DNA of 64,000 nt from Pseudomonas solani (GCF_026072635.1 NZ_AP023081.1:2812501-2876500), one strand, 5' to 3'. Positions 35,963 to 44,635 are shown, numbered from the stretch's first letter. Translations and numbers: made by a program. The notes: generated by a model not told the origin, from the sequence alone.

Positions 35963-36086
35963 ATAGGGACGTAGCGCAGGAAGCGCACTGAATAACAGGG
36001 ACTACGCCGGATTTCCGCCAGGATGGTGGGTAGATCAGGGATGTCAGGGATACAAGTCTGCAAAAACCTCGCCTCGGCGGGGTTTT
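35963..36086 (+). ncRNA. rsmY: RsmY regulatory RNA (RsmA/CsrA-sequestering sRNA)
   Basis: An about 124-nt RNA, the length known for RsmY. It carries seven GGA motifs (35967, 35979, 35999, 36009, 36021, 36039, 36048). Two present AGGA in hairpin loops: GCGC-AGGAA-GCGC (35974-35986) and CCGCC-AGGAT-GGTGG (36015-36029). It ends in a strong terminator, AAAAACCTCGCC/GGCGGGGTTTTT. The GGACNTNGCGCAGGAAGCGC start is the family hallmark. The perfect GacA box upstream and the downstream LysR gene agree with rsmY's position in P. aeruginosa. It titrates RsmA to release translation of secondary-metabolism, biofilm and secretion genes. The exact 5' end is estimated. Confidence 0.92.
36062..36086. terminator. 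Bidirectional terminator of rsmY and LysR gene
   Basis: A-rich left arm AAAAACC, a GC stem and GGTTTTT right arm end rsmY (+) and can end the LysR gene (-), whose stop is 20 bp away. Confidence 0.85.
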
Positions 36087-36105
36087 TCTTTTTCTGGCCC
36101 AGGTT

Positions 36106-36996
36106 TCACGCAGTCGGCGTCACCAGCTTCTCCAGCAGCGCCTGCAGCAGCTCCAGCGTCGCCTGCTGGCGCTGGGCATCGCGGAACACCAGTCCCACCT
36201 TCAACGGCACCCGCGGTTCGCTCAAGGGTTTCCACAACAGCGCCTGGTTGGCGTGCAGCTGCCGCGCACGGCCGGGCAGCACCGTGGCCAGGCGGGTGTG
36301 CGGCAGGCTGTCGAGGATGCCGGCCATATGGTTCAGCTCCGCCTGCACCTGGGGGCGCCGGCCGATCAGCGCCAACTGCTCCTGCCAGATCTGCCGCACG
36401 CGGAACTCCTCGCCCAGCAACAGCATCGGCAGCTCGGCCGCCTGGGCCAGGGACACCTTGCGGAACTCCTTCAGCGGATGCTCCTCGGGGATCACCAGCT
36501 GCAACTCGTCCTCGTACAGCAGTTGGCTGTGCAGCCCGGGCTGGCGCGGCGGCAGGAAGCCGATGCCGATATCCAGGTTGCCGGTCAGCAGCCGCCGCTC
36601 GATATCCAGCCCCGACAATTCGTAGATCTGCACCACCAGGTGCGGCTGGGCCTCGCGCAGGCGCTCCAGCAGCAGCGGCACCAGGCTCGCGTTGACCGTC
36701 TGCAGCACGCCGATGGCTAGGCTGCGGGGCGATTGGCCACGGAAATTGCGCAACGCCTCCCGTGCCCGTTCCATGCCGTCCAGCAGGGGCAGCGCATGGT
36801 TGTACAGCGTGTGCGCGGCCAGGGTCGGCAGCAGGCGCTTGCCGGTGCGCTGGAACAGGCTCACGTCCAGCCCCTGTTCCAACTGGCGGACCTGCTGCGA
36901 CAGCGCCGGCTGGGAGATGCTCAGGCGCTCGGCAGCGCGGCCCACATGGCCTTCCTCATAGAGCGCGACGAAGTAGCGAAGCTGACGAAAATCCAT
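36106..36996 (-). CDS. LysR-family transcriptional regulator
   Basis: A 296-aa protein with N-terminal HTH (MDFRQLRYFVALYEEGHVGRAAERL, SQPALSQQVRQLEQGLDVSLF) and a type-2 periplasmic-binding-like effector domain from about residue 90. It resembles CynR/BenM-type regulators. It is transcribed divergently from the MOSC-aminotransferase-amidotransferase operon, its likely target. The effector is unknown. Confidence 0.9.
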   Translation of the reverse strand: MDFRQLRYFVALYEEGHVGRAAERLSISQPALSQQVRQLEQGLDVSLFQRTGKRLLPTLAAHTLYNHALPLLDGMERAREALRNFRGQSPRSLAIGVLQTVNASLVPLLLERLREAQPHLVVQIYELSGLDIERRLLTGNLDIGIGFLPPRQPGLHSQLLYEDELQLVIPEEHPLKEFRKVSLAQAAELPMLLLGEEFRVRQIWQEQLALIGRRPQVQAELNHMAGILDSLPHTRLATVLPGRARQLHANQALLWKPLSEPRVPLKVGLVFRDAQRQQATLELLQALLEKLVTPTA

Positions 36997-37098
36997 AAGT
37001 CTTTCTTATCAATGAAGCTGAAAAAACGAAATGTCATGCGCAGCGGCAACGCCCTAGTCTAGCCAGCATAAATGCTGGTTCAAGCGCTGGAGCGGGTG

Positions 37099-37797
37099 AT
37101 GCAGGGCGTAGAAGTAAAAGCGATTTTCATAGGTAAAGCCGAAGATATCGGCGGTGGCCTCAGCAGCGCAATCGACAAGCGCGAAGTGGACCACCGCCTC
37201 TGGCTCTGGCCCCAGGGGCTGGGCAGCGACGAGCAGGGCGACCCGCGCTTCCACGGCGGCCCCGAGCGCGCGCTGCACCACTACCCGGCCGAGCACTACC
37301 GTTTTTGGCGCAAGCACTACCGTCACCTCGCCTGGAAGGCGCCGTCCTTCGGCGAAAACATCTCCACCTACGGCCTGACCGAAGAGCAGGTGTGCATCGG
37401 CGACGTGTTCCGCTGGGGCCAGGCGCTGGTGCAGGTCAGCCAGCCGCGCTCGCCCTGCTACCGCCTGAGCCGCCGCTGGGGCATCGAGGAGCTGCCGCGC
37501 TTCGTCCAGGACTCGGGCCGCTGCGGCTGGTTCTACCGGGTGCTGCGCCCCGGCTTCGTCAGCCGGGAAGACCGCCTCGAACTGCAGGAGCGCCGTTATC
37601 CCGAGCTCAGCGTCGCCCAGGCGGTACGCGCCTATTTCCACACCCCGCTGGAGCATGAAGGGCTGCGGCAGTTGCAGCAGTGCGAAGCCCTCAGTTGCCG
37701 CTGGCGCGATGGGGCCGCCCGACGCCTGGACAGTGGCCAGGTCGAGGACTGGAACGCACGCCTGCATGGCTTGCCGCTGGAGGGGATGCGCGCATGA
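37099..37797 (+). CDS. MOSC domain protein (YiiM-like)
   Basis: A 232-aa protein with an N-terminal MOSC beta-barrel: DEQGDPRFHGGPERALHHYPAEHY, FGENISTYGLTEEQVCIGDVF, and the conserved Cys in QPRSPCYRL. A C-terminal 3-alpha domain follows. YiiM-type proteins reduce N-hydroxylated compounds using a molybdenum cofactor on that Cys. ATG 37099 (GGAG 6 nt upstream) is preferred to ATG 37072. The stop overlaps the next start (ATGA). Confidence 0.88.
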   Translation: MQGVEVKAIFIGKAEDIGGGLSSAIDKREVDHRLWLWPQGLGSDEQGDPRFHGGPERALHHYPAEHYRFWRKHYRHLAWKAPSFGENISTYGLTEEQVCIGDVFRWGQALVQVSQPRSPCYRLSRRWGIEELPRFVQDSGRCGWFYRVLRPGFVSREDRLELQERRYPELSVAQAVRAYFHTPLEHEGLRQLQQCEALSCRWRDGAARRLDSGQVEDWNARLHGLPLEGMRA

Positions 37798-38033
37798 GCG
37801 ACTACCAGATCACCCTGGAACGGAACGGCGTGCTGTTCGCCAACCTGGAGGTCAGCCAGGTGCGCTACGTCGAAATGACCGCCCTGCTGCGCGAGCGCTT
37901 CCCCGCCGCCGAGGGCTTCGCCCTGCGCATCCGCCGTCGCCGCGAGCTGCGCCGCATCCTCGAGCAGGGCCCGGAAGGCTTGCGCCTGCTGGGCATCGAA
38001 TACCGCCACGAAGAGGTGCCCGAACATGCGTGA
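37794..38033 (+). CDS. Conserved hypothetical protein (79 aa)
   Basis: A small protein beginning MSDYQITLERNGVLFANLEV with an Arg-rich helix (RIRRRRELRRILEQG) and acidic tail. It overlaps MOSC by 4 bp and the aminotransferase by 8 bp, so it is clearly part of the operon. No domain recognised. A cytoplasmic accessory role to the MOSC enzyme or the aminotransferase is conceivable. Confidence 0.75.
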   Translation: MSDYQITLERNGVLFANLEVSQVRYVEMTALLRERFPAAEGFALRIRRRRELRRILEQGPEGLRLLGIEYRHEEVPEHA

Positions 38034-39222
38034 CCCCCTGGCCAGCCTGCGCTTGATGCGCACCGTCGAGCGCCCCTCCCAGGTCTTCGTGCGGGGCCAG
38101 GGCTCCTGGTTGTGGGATGCCGACGGCCGCGCCTACCTCGACTTCACCCAGGGCTGGGCGGTCAACAGCCTCGGCCACAGCCCGGGCGTGGTGGTGGAGG
38201 CGCTCAAGCGCCAGGCGGAAGCGCTGATCAACCCCGGCCCGGCCTTCTACAACCGCGGCATGCTCAAGCTCGCCTCGCGCCTGTGCCAGGCCAGCGGCAG
38301 CGACCAGGTCTACTTCCTCAACAGCGGTGCCGAAGCCAACGAAGGGGCGATCAAGCTGGCGCGCAAATGGGGCCAGCTGCACCGGGGCGGCGCCTACGGC
38401 ATCGTCACCGCCTGCAACAGCTTCCATGGCCGCACCCTCGCCACCATGTCCGCGTCCGGCAAACCGGCCTTCCAGGATATGTTCGAGCCCAAGGTGCCCG
38501 GCTTCACCAAGGTGCCGTTCAACGACCTCGACGCCCTGCGCGCGGCCGTCGACGACAGCACGGTGGCGGTGATGCTGGAGCCGGTGCAGGGCGAGGCCGG
38601 GGTCATCCCCGCCACCCTCGAATACCTGCAGGGCGCCGAGCGCCTGTGCCGCGAGCGCGGCGTGCTGCTGATCCTCGATGAAGTGCAGACCGGCGTCGGC
38701 CGTTGTGGCGCCTTGCTGGCCGAAGACCTCTACGGCGTGCGCGCCGACATCATCACCCTCGGCAAGGGCCTGGGCGGCGGGGTGCCCCTGGCCGCGCTGC
38801 TGGCCCGTGGCAACGCCTGTTGCTTCGAACCCGGCGAGCAGGGCGGCACCTACCATGGCAACGCGCTGATGACCGCCGCCGGCCTCGCCGTGCTCAACAC
38901 CGTGCTGGAGCCGGGCTTCCTCGAACAGGTGCGCGAGGTCGCCCAGCACCTGCGCGAAGGCCTGGCCCGCGTCGCCCGTCGTCATGGGCACGGCCCCTTG
39001 CGCGGCCATGGCCTGCTGATCGGCATGCCGCTGATCGAGCAGCGCGCCGATGCCGTGGTCCGCGCCGCGCTGGGGGAGGGCCTGCTGATCAACGGCCTGG
39101 CCAGCGACTGCCTGCGCTTCTCCCCGGCGCTCACGGTCAGCCACGCCAACGTCGATGAAATGCTCAAGCGCCTCAACCGCGCCTTCGCCCTGGCCAAGGG
39201 CAAACACAAGGAGCCCGCCTGA
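38026..39222 (+). CDS. Class III PLP-dependent aminotransferase (ArgD-like)
   Basis: A 398-aa aminotransferase: LNSGAEANEGAIKLARKWGQ, NSFHGRTLATMSASG, LILDEVQTGVGRCG (PLP ring Asp), and the PLP lysine in DIITLGKGLGGGVPL. Acetylornithine-aminotransferase-like, but it sits with a MOSC protein and an amidotransferase rather than arg genes, so its natural amino donor is uncertain. Equivalent to PA0530 by position. It overlaps the preceding small gene by 8 bp. Confidence 0.9.
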   Translation: MRDPLASLRLMRTVERPSQVFVRGQGSWLWDADGRAYLDFTQGWAVNSLGHSPGVVVEALKRQAEALINPGPAFYNRGMLKLASRLCQASGSDQVYFLNSGAEANEGAIKLARKWGQLHRGGAYGIVTACNSFHGRTLATMSASGKPAFQDMFEPKVPGFTKVPFNDLDALRAAVDDSTVAVMLEPVQGEAGVIPATLEYLQGAERLCRERGVLLILDEVQTGVGRCGALLAEDLYGVRADIITLGKGLGGGVPLAALLARGNACCFEPGEQGGTYHGNALMTAAGLAVLNTVLEPGFLEQVREVAQHLREGLARVARRHGHGPLRGHGLLIGMPLIEQRADAVVRAALGEGLLINGLASDCLRFSPALTVSHANVDEMLKRLNRAFALAKGKHKEPA

Positions 39223-39223
39223 T

Positions 39224-39928
39224 ATGCGCGTCGCCATCCTCCAGCACGTGCCCTTCGAGGGCATCGGCCGTATCGCCCAATGGCTCGACCTGCGTTCCGC
39301 CCAGGTGCGGGTGCACGACCTCTATGCCGACTGCCCGCTGCCGCAGCTGGATGACTTCGAACTGCTGATCGTCATGGGCGGCCCGATGAGCGTCCACGAC
39401 GAAGCCGTGCTGCCCTGGCTGGTCGGCGAGAAGGCGCTGATCCGCGTGGCGCTCGAGGGCGGCAAGCGGGTGCTGGGCATCTGCCTGGGCGCCCAGTTGC
39501 TGGCCGAAGCCCTGGGAGCGCAGGTGCGCCCGGGCGAGGCCGAGATCGGCTGGTGGCCCATGGAGAAACACGCCCTGGCCGAACACTCGCCCCTGGGCCG
39601 CATGCTGCCGCAGCGCCTGATGGCCATGCATTGGCACGGCGAGACCTTCGACCTGCCGGCGGGCGCCATCCCGCTCTATGGCTCGGCCGCCTGCGCCAAC
39701 CAGGGCTTCGTCTGGCAGGAGCGCGCCATCGGCCTGCAATGCCACCTGGAAAGCACCCCCGAAAGCATCCACGCGCTGCTCGAAGCCTGCCCCGAAGACC
39801 TGGCCCTCGCCGGCTCGGTGGAAAGCGCCGCAGCCATCCGTGACGGCTACCCCCACTGCAGCGCCCTGGCGCCGACGCTGTTTCGCCTGCTCGACTACCT
39901 CACCGGTCCCCACGCCGTGCTGACCTGA
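39224..39928 (+). CDS. Class I glutamine amidotransferase (GMP-synthase-like)
   Basis: A 234-aa GATase1: oxyanion MGGPMSVHDE, nucleophile Cys in LGICLGAQLLAEALG, His/Glu in LQCHLESTPE. No synthetase domain is attached, so it is a stand-alone amidotransferase or gamma-glutamyl hydrolase of the PuuD-like or YfeJ type. AAGGAG lies before ATG 39224. It is the last gene of the operon and is followed by a terminator. Confidence 0.88.
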   Translation: MRVAILQHVPFEGIGRIAQWLDLRSAQVRVHDLYADCPLPQLDDFELLIVMGGPMSVHDEAVLPWLVGEKALIRVALEGGKRVLGICLGAQLLAEALGAQVRPGEAEIGWWPMEKHALAEHSPLGRMLPQRLMAMHWHGETFDLPAGAIPLYGSAACANQGFVWQERAIGLQCHLESTPESIHALLEACPEDLALAGSVESAAAIRDGYPHCSALAPTLFRLLDYLTGPHAVLT

Positions 39929-39956
39929 CCCTTTCCCCTCGAGTCTGTTTTCTCAA

Positions 39957-39995
39957 CCGCCCGGTGGCCCTGCCCTTTGCCCCGGGCGGTTTTTC
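39957..39995 (+). terminator. Rho-independent terminator
   Basis: ACCGCCCGG and CCGGGCGGT arms around a 17-nt loop, followed by TTTTC. Confidence 0.75.
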
Positions 39996-40016
39996 ATTCA
40001 GGGCGATGAAAGGCTT

Positions 40017-40378
40017 CGCGAGCAGGGCTCGCTTCTGCGGGGGGCTGTCCCCGGAAACCGTGGATGGGGCTGTGGATAAGCTGTGTGTACACGGCTGCGC
40101 GCCTTGCACTGCACAGCGCTTCGCCGGATGGTCGATTTCCGAGCAGGTGGGTTCGCCATGGTTCCGTTGGGCCTCGCAGCATTCGGCGCCAACCCAAGGA
40201 CGGTGCGGGTTCGTAGGCCGGGTGCAACCCGACGGCCCGGGCGCGGAGCCCACGCGGGTTTCACCCGCCCTACCTGTCCCCGGAAACCGTGGATGGGGCT
40301 GTGGATAAGGTGTGTGTACCTGGCTGCGCGCCTTGCACTACGCAACGCTTCGTTGGGTGGTCGATTTCCGAACAGCAG
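40017..40378. repeat. Repeat-rich intergenic region with a ~102-bp direct repeat
   Basis: Two near-identical copies (40045-40146 and 40274-40376) both start CTGTCCCCGGAAACCGTGG, contain TGTGGATAA and end GTCGATTTCCGA. Between them are a GTTGGGCCTCGCAGC motif and a GTAGGCCGGGTG...CACCCGCCCTAC palindrome (about 40214-40273). GCGAGC/GCTCGC at about 40020 resembles one at 56742. No gene is visible in 39929-40392. Confidence 0.7.
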
Positions 40379-40392
40379 TGCTCGGCGCCAGC

Positions 40393-41181
40393 CTAGGGGC
40401 GGTACAGCTCCGGCCGGCGGTCGTGCAGGTAGGTGATGGCGGCGCGGGAGGTTTCCAGGGCTTCGTGGGCGATATCGGCCAGCAGCAGGGTTTCGTCGCG
40501 GCCGGCTCGGGCGGTCTGCTCGCCGTCGGGGCCGTTGAGGCTGGAGAGGCCGCAGTAGCGGATGGCACCCTCGGCGCCGCAGTAGTTGGCGTAAGCCAGG
40601 TAGCACTGGCTTTCGTAGGCGCGGGTGCGCACCAGCACGTCGCAGACGAAATCGTACGGCACCATGTTGGCGGTGGGCACCAGCACCAGCTCGGCACCGG
40701 CCATGGCCAGGCGCCGCACGTTCTCGGGGAATTCCACGTCGTAGCAGATCAGCACGCCGAGCTTCCAGCCTTCCAGCTCGATGATCGGGCAGGGCGCCTC
40801 GCCAGGGCTGAACAGGCCCCGGTCCAGCTCGCCGAACAGGTGGGTCTTGCGGTAGTTGCCCAGGCGCTCGCCCCGCGCGTCGATCAGTTGCGCCGAGTTG
40901 AACAGGGCGCCGTCAGCGCCCCGTTCCGGGTAGCCGTAAAGAATGGCGATGCCTTGCTCGCGGGCGATGGCGGCGATGCGCTGCGCCCAGGGGCCATCGC
41001 TGGGCTGGGCCAGGGTCTGCGCCGCTGCGCGGCCGATGTTGTAGCCGCTCAGGTACATCTCCGGGCCCACCAGCAGGCGTGCGCCGCGGCGTGCCGCCTC
41101 GGTGGCCTGGCGGTGCAGGCGCGCGAGGTTGGCCTCCGGGTCCAGCGGCAGGGGCGGGCACTGGTAGAGGGCGATGCGCAT
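40393..41181 (-). CDS. davA: 5-aminopentanamidase (nitrilase family)
   Basis: A 262-aa carbon-nitrogen hydrolase with the Glu-Lys-Cys triad: GPEMYLSGYNIG, NYRKTHLFGELDRG, LICYDVEFPEN. It closely resembles P. putida DavA as I recall it (TANMxPYDFxC, CYLxYANYCGAE). It hydrolyses 5-aminovaleramide to 5-aminovalerate and ammonia. ATG 41181 has AGGAGA 6 nt upstream. It lies 14 bp downstream of the DavB-like oxygenase gene, completing the two-step pathway. Confidence 0.9.
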   Translation of the reverse strand: MRIALYQCPPLPLDPEANLARLHRQATEAARRGARLLVGPEMYLSGYNIGRAAAQTLAQPSDGPWAQRIAAIAREQGIAILYGYPERGADGALFNSAQLIDARGERLGNYRKTHLFGELDRGLFSPGEAPCPIIELEGWKLGVLICYDVEFPENVRRLAMAGAELVLVPTANMVPYDFVCDVLVRTRAYESQCYLAYANYCGAEGAIRYCGLSSLNGPDGEQTARAGRDETLLLADIAHEALETSRAAITYLHDRRPELYRP

Positions 41182-41195
41182 GGCGTCTCTCCTGA

Positions 41196-42878
41196 TCATT
41201 CCGGCAGGGCGATGGGGCCGAGTTCGGCGAACACATCGCCCGGGCCGGGGTTGGCGGCGTGGGTGGCGCCGCCGTAGTGCTTCATGATCCCCCACACGGC
41301 GTTGAGCGAGGTCTGCACCGCGCCCTCCACCCAGGCCGGGGTCCAGGACACGTCGTCACCGGCGATGAACATGCCCTTGTGCTCGGCGGGCATGTCGTCC
41401 TGCATGAAGTGCGCGTACATGCGCTGGTTGTAGCGGTAGTGGCCCGGCAGCGCGCCCTTGAAGGCGCCGAGGAAGTGCGGGTCCGCCTCCCAGGAAACGG
41501 TGATCGGGTCGCCGATGATGTGGCTGGCGATGTCCACGTCCGGGTAGATCTTCTTCAGCGCGTCCAGCGCCAGCTTCACCCGCTTCTCGATGGGCTGCGG
41601 CAGCATCTTCAGGGCGTCGCTCATCCAGGAGTAGGAGAGGCAGATCACCCCCGGCTTGTCGTCGCCGTTGTCGAACAGGTAGGTGCCGCGGGTGAGGCGG
41701 TCGGTGAGCGTCATGCTCATGGTGTCGCGGCCGGTGACCGGGTTCTTGTCCTTCCAGAAGGGGCGGTCGACCATCACGAAGGTCTTCGACGACTGCATGT
41801 AGCGGGTGCGGTCCAGGGCCATCCACATCTTCTGCGAGAACAGCGATTCCTCGCATTCGATCTGGGTGGTCAGCAGCCAGCTCTGGCAGGTGGTCAGCAC
41901 CGCCGCGTAGTGGCGGGTGTCGCCCCAGGCGTCGGTCACCGCCAACTGGCCGTCGGCGGCGCGGGCGATGCGCTTCACCCCCGGGCGCGGCGCGCCATTG
42001 TGCAGGGACGCCAGGCTGGTGCCCGCCGGCCAGTGGGCCATGCGCTCCGGCACGTGGCGCCAGATGCCCAGCGGCACCTGCTGCACGCCGCCCACCACCA
42101 GGTGCTGGTGGTCGTCGCAGTTGGTCATCACCACGCGGAAGATCTCCAGCATGGAGTTGGGGAAGTCCGAGTCCCAGCCGCCGGTGCCGAAGCCCACCTG
42201 GCCGAACACTTCGCGGTGGTGGAACGACAGCTTGGCGAAGGCCTTGGAGGTGGCGACGAAGTCGTAGAAGGTGCGGTCGTCCCAGAGTGGCACCAGGCTG
42301 TTCCACAGCGCTTTCAGGCGCTTGGTGTCGCGGTCGCGGATGGCCTGCTGGATCTCGCTGAACTGCGCGCCGTCCTCCAGGGCATCGGCCCAGGCATCGG
42401 CCACCTCGCGGAATAGCGCCGGCAGGTCGGCCATCTTCTCGGCGTAGTAGGTCTTGCCCTCGAGGTCGATCACCGTGCTGCCGGAAGCCGGCGTCAGCGG
42501 GTTGGGGAAGGGGCGGGTCTCAAGGCCGAGCTTGTCGACGTAGTGGTAGAAGGCCGTGGACGACACCGGGAAGCGCATGCCGCCCAGCTCCGCGATGATC
42601 CCCTCGGTGCCCTCGAAGCTCTGCGAGCGCAGGCGACCGCCCATCTTCGAAGCCTCGTACACCACGGGCTTGAGGCCCAGCTTCATCAGCTCGTAGGCGG
42701 CCACCAGCCCGGCGATACCGGCGCCGACGATGGCCACTTCCTCGCCCTGGCGCTCGACGGGAATGCTGCCCAGGCCGGCGGGGTGCTCGATCCAGTCATC
42801 GAAGGCGAAGGGGAAGTCAGGGCCGAAGATGGTGATCGGCTTCTTGCCGTCGGCGGGGTGGCGATTGGTGGTGTGCAT
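41196..42878 (-). CDS. davB: L-lysine 2-monooxygenase (flavin amine oxidase family)
   Basis: A 560-aa FAD enzyme, the same length as DavB of P. putida. The dinucleotide fold is VAIVGAGIAGLVAAYELMKLG; GGRLRSQSF and GGMRFPVSS are the conserved flavin contacts, and FIAGDDVSWTPAWVEGAVQT is the C-terminal FAD motif. It converts lysine to 5-aminovaleramide with O2, releasing CO2. davA follows immediately. The 290-bp upstream region has a small inverted repeat (42994-43010) that could bind the nearby Lrp-type regulator. Confidence 0.9.
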   Translation of the reverse strand: MHTTNRHPADGKKPITIFGPDFPFAFDDWIEHPAGLGSIPVERQGEEVAIVGAGIAGLVAAYELMKLGLKPVVYEASKMGGRLRSQSFEGTEGIIAELGGMRFPVSSTAFYHYVDKLGLETRPFPNPLTPASGSTVIDLEGKTYYAEKMADLPALFREVADAWADALEDGAQFSEIQQAIRDRDTKRLKALWNSLVPLWDDRTFYDFVATSKAFAKLSFHHREVFGQVGFGTGGWDSDFPNSMLEIFRVVMTNCDDHQHLVVGGVQQVPLGIWRHVPERMAHWPAGTSLASLHNGAPRPGVKRIARAADGQLAVTDAWGDTRHYAAVLTTCQSWLLTTQIECEESLFSQKMWMALDRTRYMQSSKTFVMVDRPFWKDKNPVTGRDTMSMTLTDRLTRGTYLFDNGDDKPGVICLSYSWMSDALKMLPQPIEKRVKLALDALKKIYPDVDIASHIIGDPITVSWEADPHFLGAFKGALPGHYRYNQRMYAHFMQDDMPAEHKGMFIAGDDVSWTPAWVEGAVQTSLNAVWGIMKHYGGATHAANPGPGDVFAELGPIALPE

Positions 42879-42993
42879 GGCGACCTGAAGAATGAGAGGG
42901 CTGTCTGGGCAGCGTTGGCGTCATTCTAGGGAGGCTGTTTTTCGTCCATAAGACGTTTTGTGTCGTCAATAAGCCTGTTTTTATAGCGAAATG

Positions 42994-43010
42994 ACGATCA
43001 TTTGGATCGT
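42994..43010. promoter_or_regulatory. Candidate operator upstream of davB
   Basis: ACGATC-ATTTG-GATCGT, 6-bp arms with 5-bp spacer in an A/T-rich stretch about 120 bp before the davB start. Assignment to the Lrp/AsnC regulator at 44165 is a guess. Confidence 0.35.
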
Positions 43011-43167
43011 TATGACGAAGTTCCATTCCGCCCAGCCAGGCAGCGACGGAAAATTCACCCATGTATAGGGACAAATCCTCCAGCACGGCAAGACGTGCGC
43101 GGGCCGGGTGCCGGTATGGATCGGCGATCATCCGGGCCTTCGCATTCGTAATGCCGGGAGATGCCTC

Positions 43168-44160
43168 ATGCACGTTGGTTTGGTTCGTTCGCTCATTCTC
43201 ATCTTCTCGATACTGGTGATCAGCCCGCAGCCTGCGTGGGGGGTCACGGCCTACTGCAAGATGGCTGCCGGGGCGCCCCCGACCATGGCTCCCCTGCCAC
43301 CCGAACTGGTGGTGCCGCGCGACGCGCCGGAGGGCCTCGTGCTGTTCGATACCCAGCGCTGGATCCAGAGCGGCAAGGCGGAAGTCAACTGCGGCGGGTT
43401 CCTGCAGCACGGCGACCTCTGGCTGCGCCGGGGCTTTCTCAGCGGGGCGAGCGTTCCCGGGCATGCGAACGTCTACCCGAGCGGGGTGCCGGGTGTCGGC
43501 ATCCGCGTGGCCTGGTCGCGGGATGCCAACACGCTGCCGGCGCAGATGAGCGGCGGGGAGTTCATGAACTCGCCGCGCAAGACGGACGCGCTGGCCTGGG
43601 GCCGCTACACCCCCGCGAGCAACTGGTGGATCCAGTTGATCAAGACCGGGCCGATCTCCAGCGGCACCTACAGCATCCCGAGCGTGGAGGTGCACTACCA
43701 CGACGAGCGCACCAACGCCCTGGTCTTCCCCGCCATCGCCATCGCCTTCCAGACGCGCAGTTGCCGCCTGGTCGAAGGCAGTGTCCTCACCCGCACGTTG
43801 CACAAGACCTGGCTCAAGGATTTTTCCGGCATCGGCAGCACTGCCTGGCCGCTCGATGTCAGCATCGACCTGGAATGCGACCCCGGCCTCGACATCGCCT
43901 ACCGTCTCGACGGGCTGACCCATGATGCGTCGACCCTGAAGAACACCTTCGGCATCACCATGGCACGTGGCGTCGGGGTGCAACTGACCGACCTGCAGAA
44001 CATCCCGCTGTCGATCGGCAGCGAATACCCGCTCGGCCGCAGCGTGATGGGCGAGAAGAGGGTGCGAATCCCGCTGATGGCCCGTTACCGCCAGGTTGCG
44101 GAGCAGGTGACTCCCGGCCATGTGGTCGCCACGGCCACGCTGACCCTGTTCTACCGCTGA
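43168..44160 (+). CDS. Secreted fimbrial adhesin-like protein (first of pair)
   Basis: A 330-aa exported protein: signal peptide MHVGLVRSLILIFSILVISPQPAWG, N-terminal domain with PRDAPEGLVLFDTQRWIQSG and Cys residues (YCKM, NCGG), and a C-terminal domain starting near LVFPAIAIAFQTRSC and ending ATATLTLFYR. A late Cys and a C-terminal A-x-TLTLFY strand are typical of chaperone-usher pilin domains, suggesting a two-domain tip adhesin. GGGAG precedes ATG 43168. No usher or chaperone gene is adjacent. A paralog lies at 44818. Confidence 0.6.
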   Translation: MHVGLVRSLILIFSILVISPQPAWGVTAYCKMAAGAPPTMAPLPPELVVPRDAPEGLVLFDTQRWIQSGKAEVNCGGFLQHGDLWLRRGFLSGASVPGHANVYPSGVPGVGIRVAWSRDANTLPAQMSGGEFMNSPRKTDALAWGRYTPASNWWIQLIKTGPISSGTYSIPSVEVHYHDERTNALVFPAIAIAFQTRSCRLVEGSVLTRTLHKTWLKDFSGIGSTAWPLDVSIDLECDPGLDIAYRLDGLTHDASTLKNTFGITMARGVGVQLTDLQNIPLSIGSEYPLGRSVMGEKRVRIPLMARYRQVAEQVTPGHVVATATLTLFYR

Positions 44161-44164
44161 TCGT

Positions 44165-44635
44165 TCAGGCCGGGCCCGGCAATGGCTGGCCCCGGTCGAT
44201 CTTGCAGCTGAGGATGATCGAGGTGGTGGTGCGTTCCACGCCCTCGACATTGCCGATCTCGTCCAGCAGCAGGTCCAGCCGCTCCGGTGACTCGGCCCGC
44301 AGCCAGGCCACGTAGTCGAACTCCCCGCTCACGGTGCACAGCAACTGCACCTCGGCCATGCCGGTCAGCCGCCGCAGCACGTCCTTGCCGCTGCGCGGCC
44401 GCACGGTGATGCCCACGTAGGCCTGCAGGCCGCCTTCGGATACCCGCTGTCCCAGGCGCACGCCGTAGCCGCTGATGACCCCGGATCGCTCCAGGCGCGC
44501 CAGGCGCGAGTTCACCGTGGTGCGCGCGATGCCCAGGCGGCGGGCGAGGGTGGCGACGCTTTCCCGGGCGTTGATCTGCAGGGCGGCGATCAACTGGCGG
44601 TCGGTTTCGTCGAGGGGGAAGTGGCTTTCGGGCAT
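44165..44635 (-). CDS. Lrp/AsnC-family transcriptional regulator
   Basis: A 156-aa protein with N-terminal HTH (LDETDRQLIAALQINARESVATLARRLGIARTTV) and a C-terminal RAM/AsnC ligand domain (TVSGEFDYVAWLRAESPERLDLLLDEI). Lrp-type proteins sense amino acids. Proximity to davBA makes lysine or a lysine product a possible ligand, but the two adhesin-like genes flank it. It is convergent with the first adhesin-like gene, with 4 bp between stops. Confidence 0.9.
   Translation of the reverse strand: MPESHFPLDETDRQLIAALQINARESVATLARRLGIARTTVNSRLARLERSGVISGYGVRLGQRVSEGGLQAYVGITVRPRSGKDVLRRLTGMAEVQLLCTVSGEFDYVAWLRAESPERLDLLLDEIGNVEGVERTTTSIILSCKIDRGQPLPGPA

Noticed and set aside
35866..36063. 65-aa ORF on - strand
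   Set aside because: Lies wholly across the rsmY promoter and RNA; no ribosome-binding site and no motifs.
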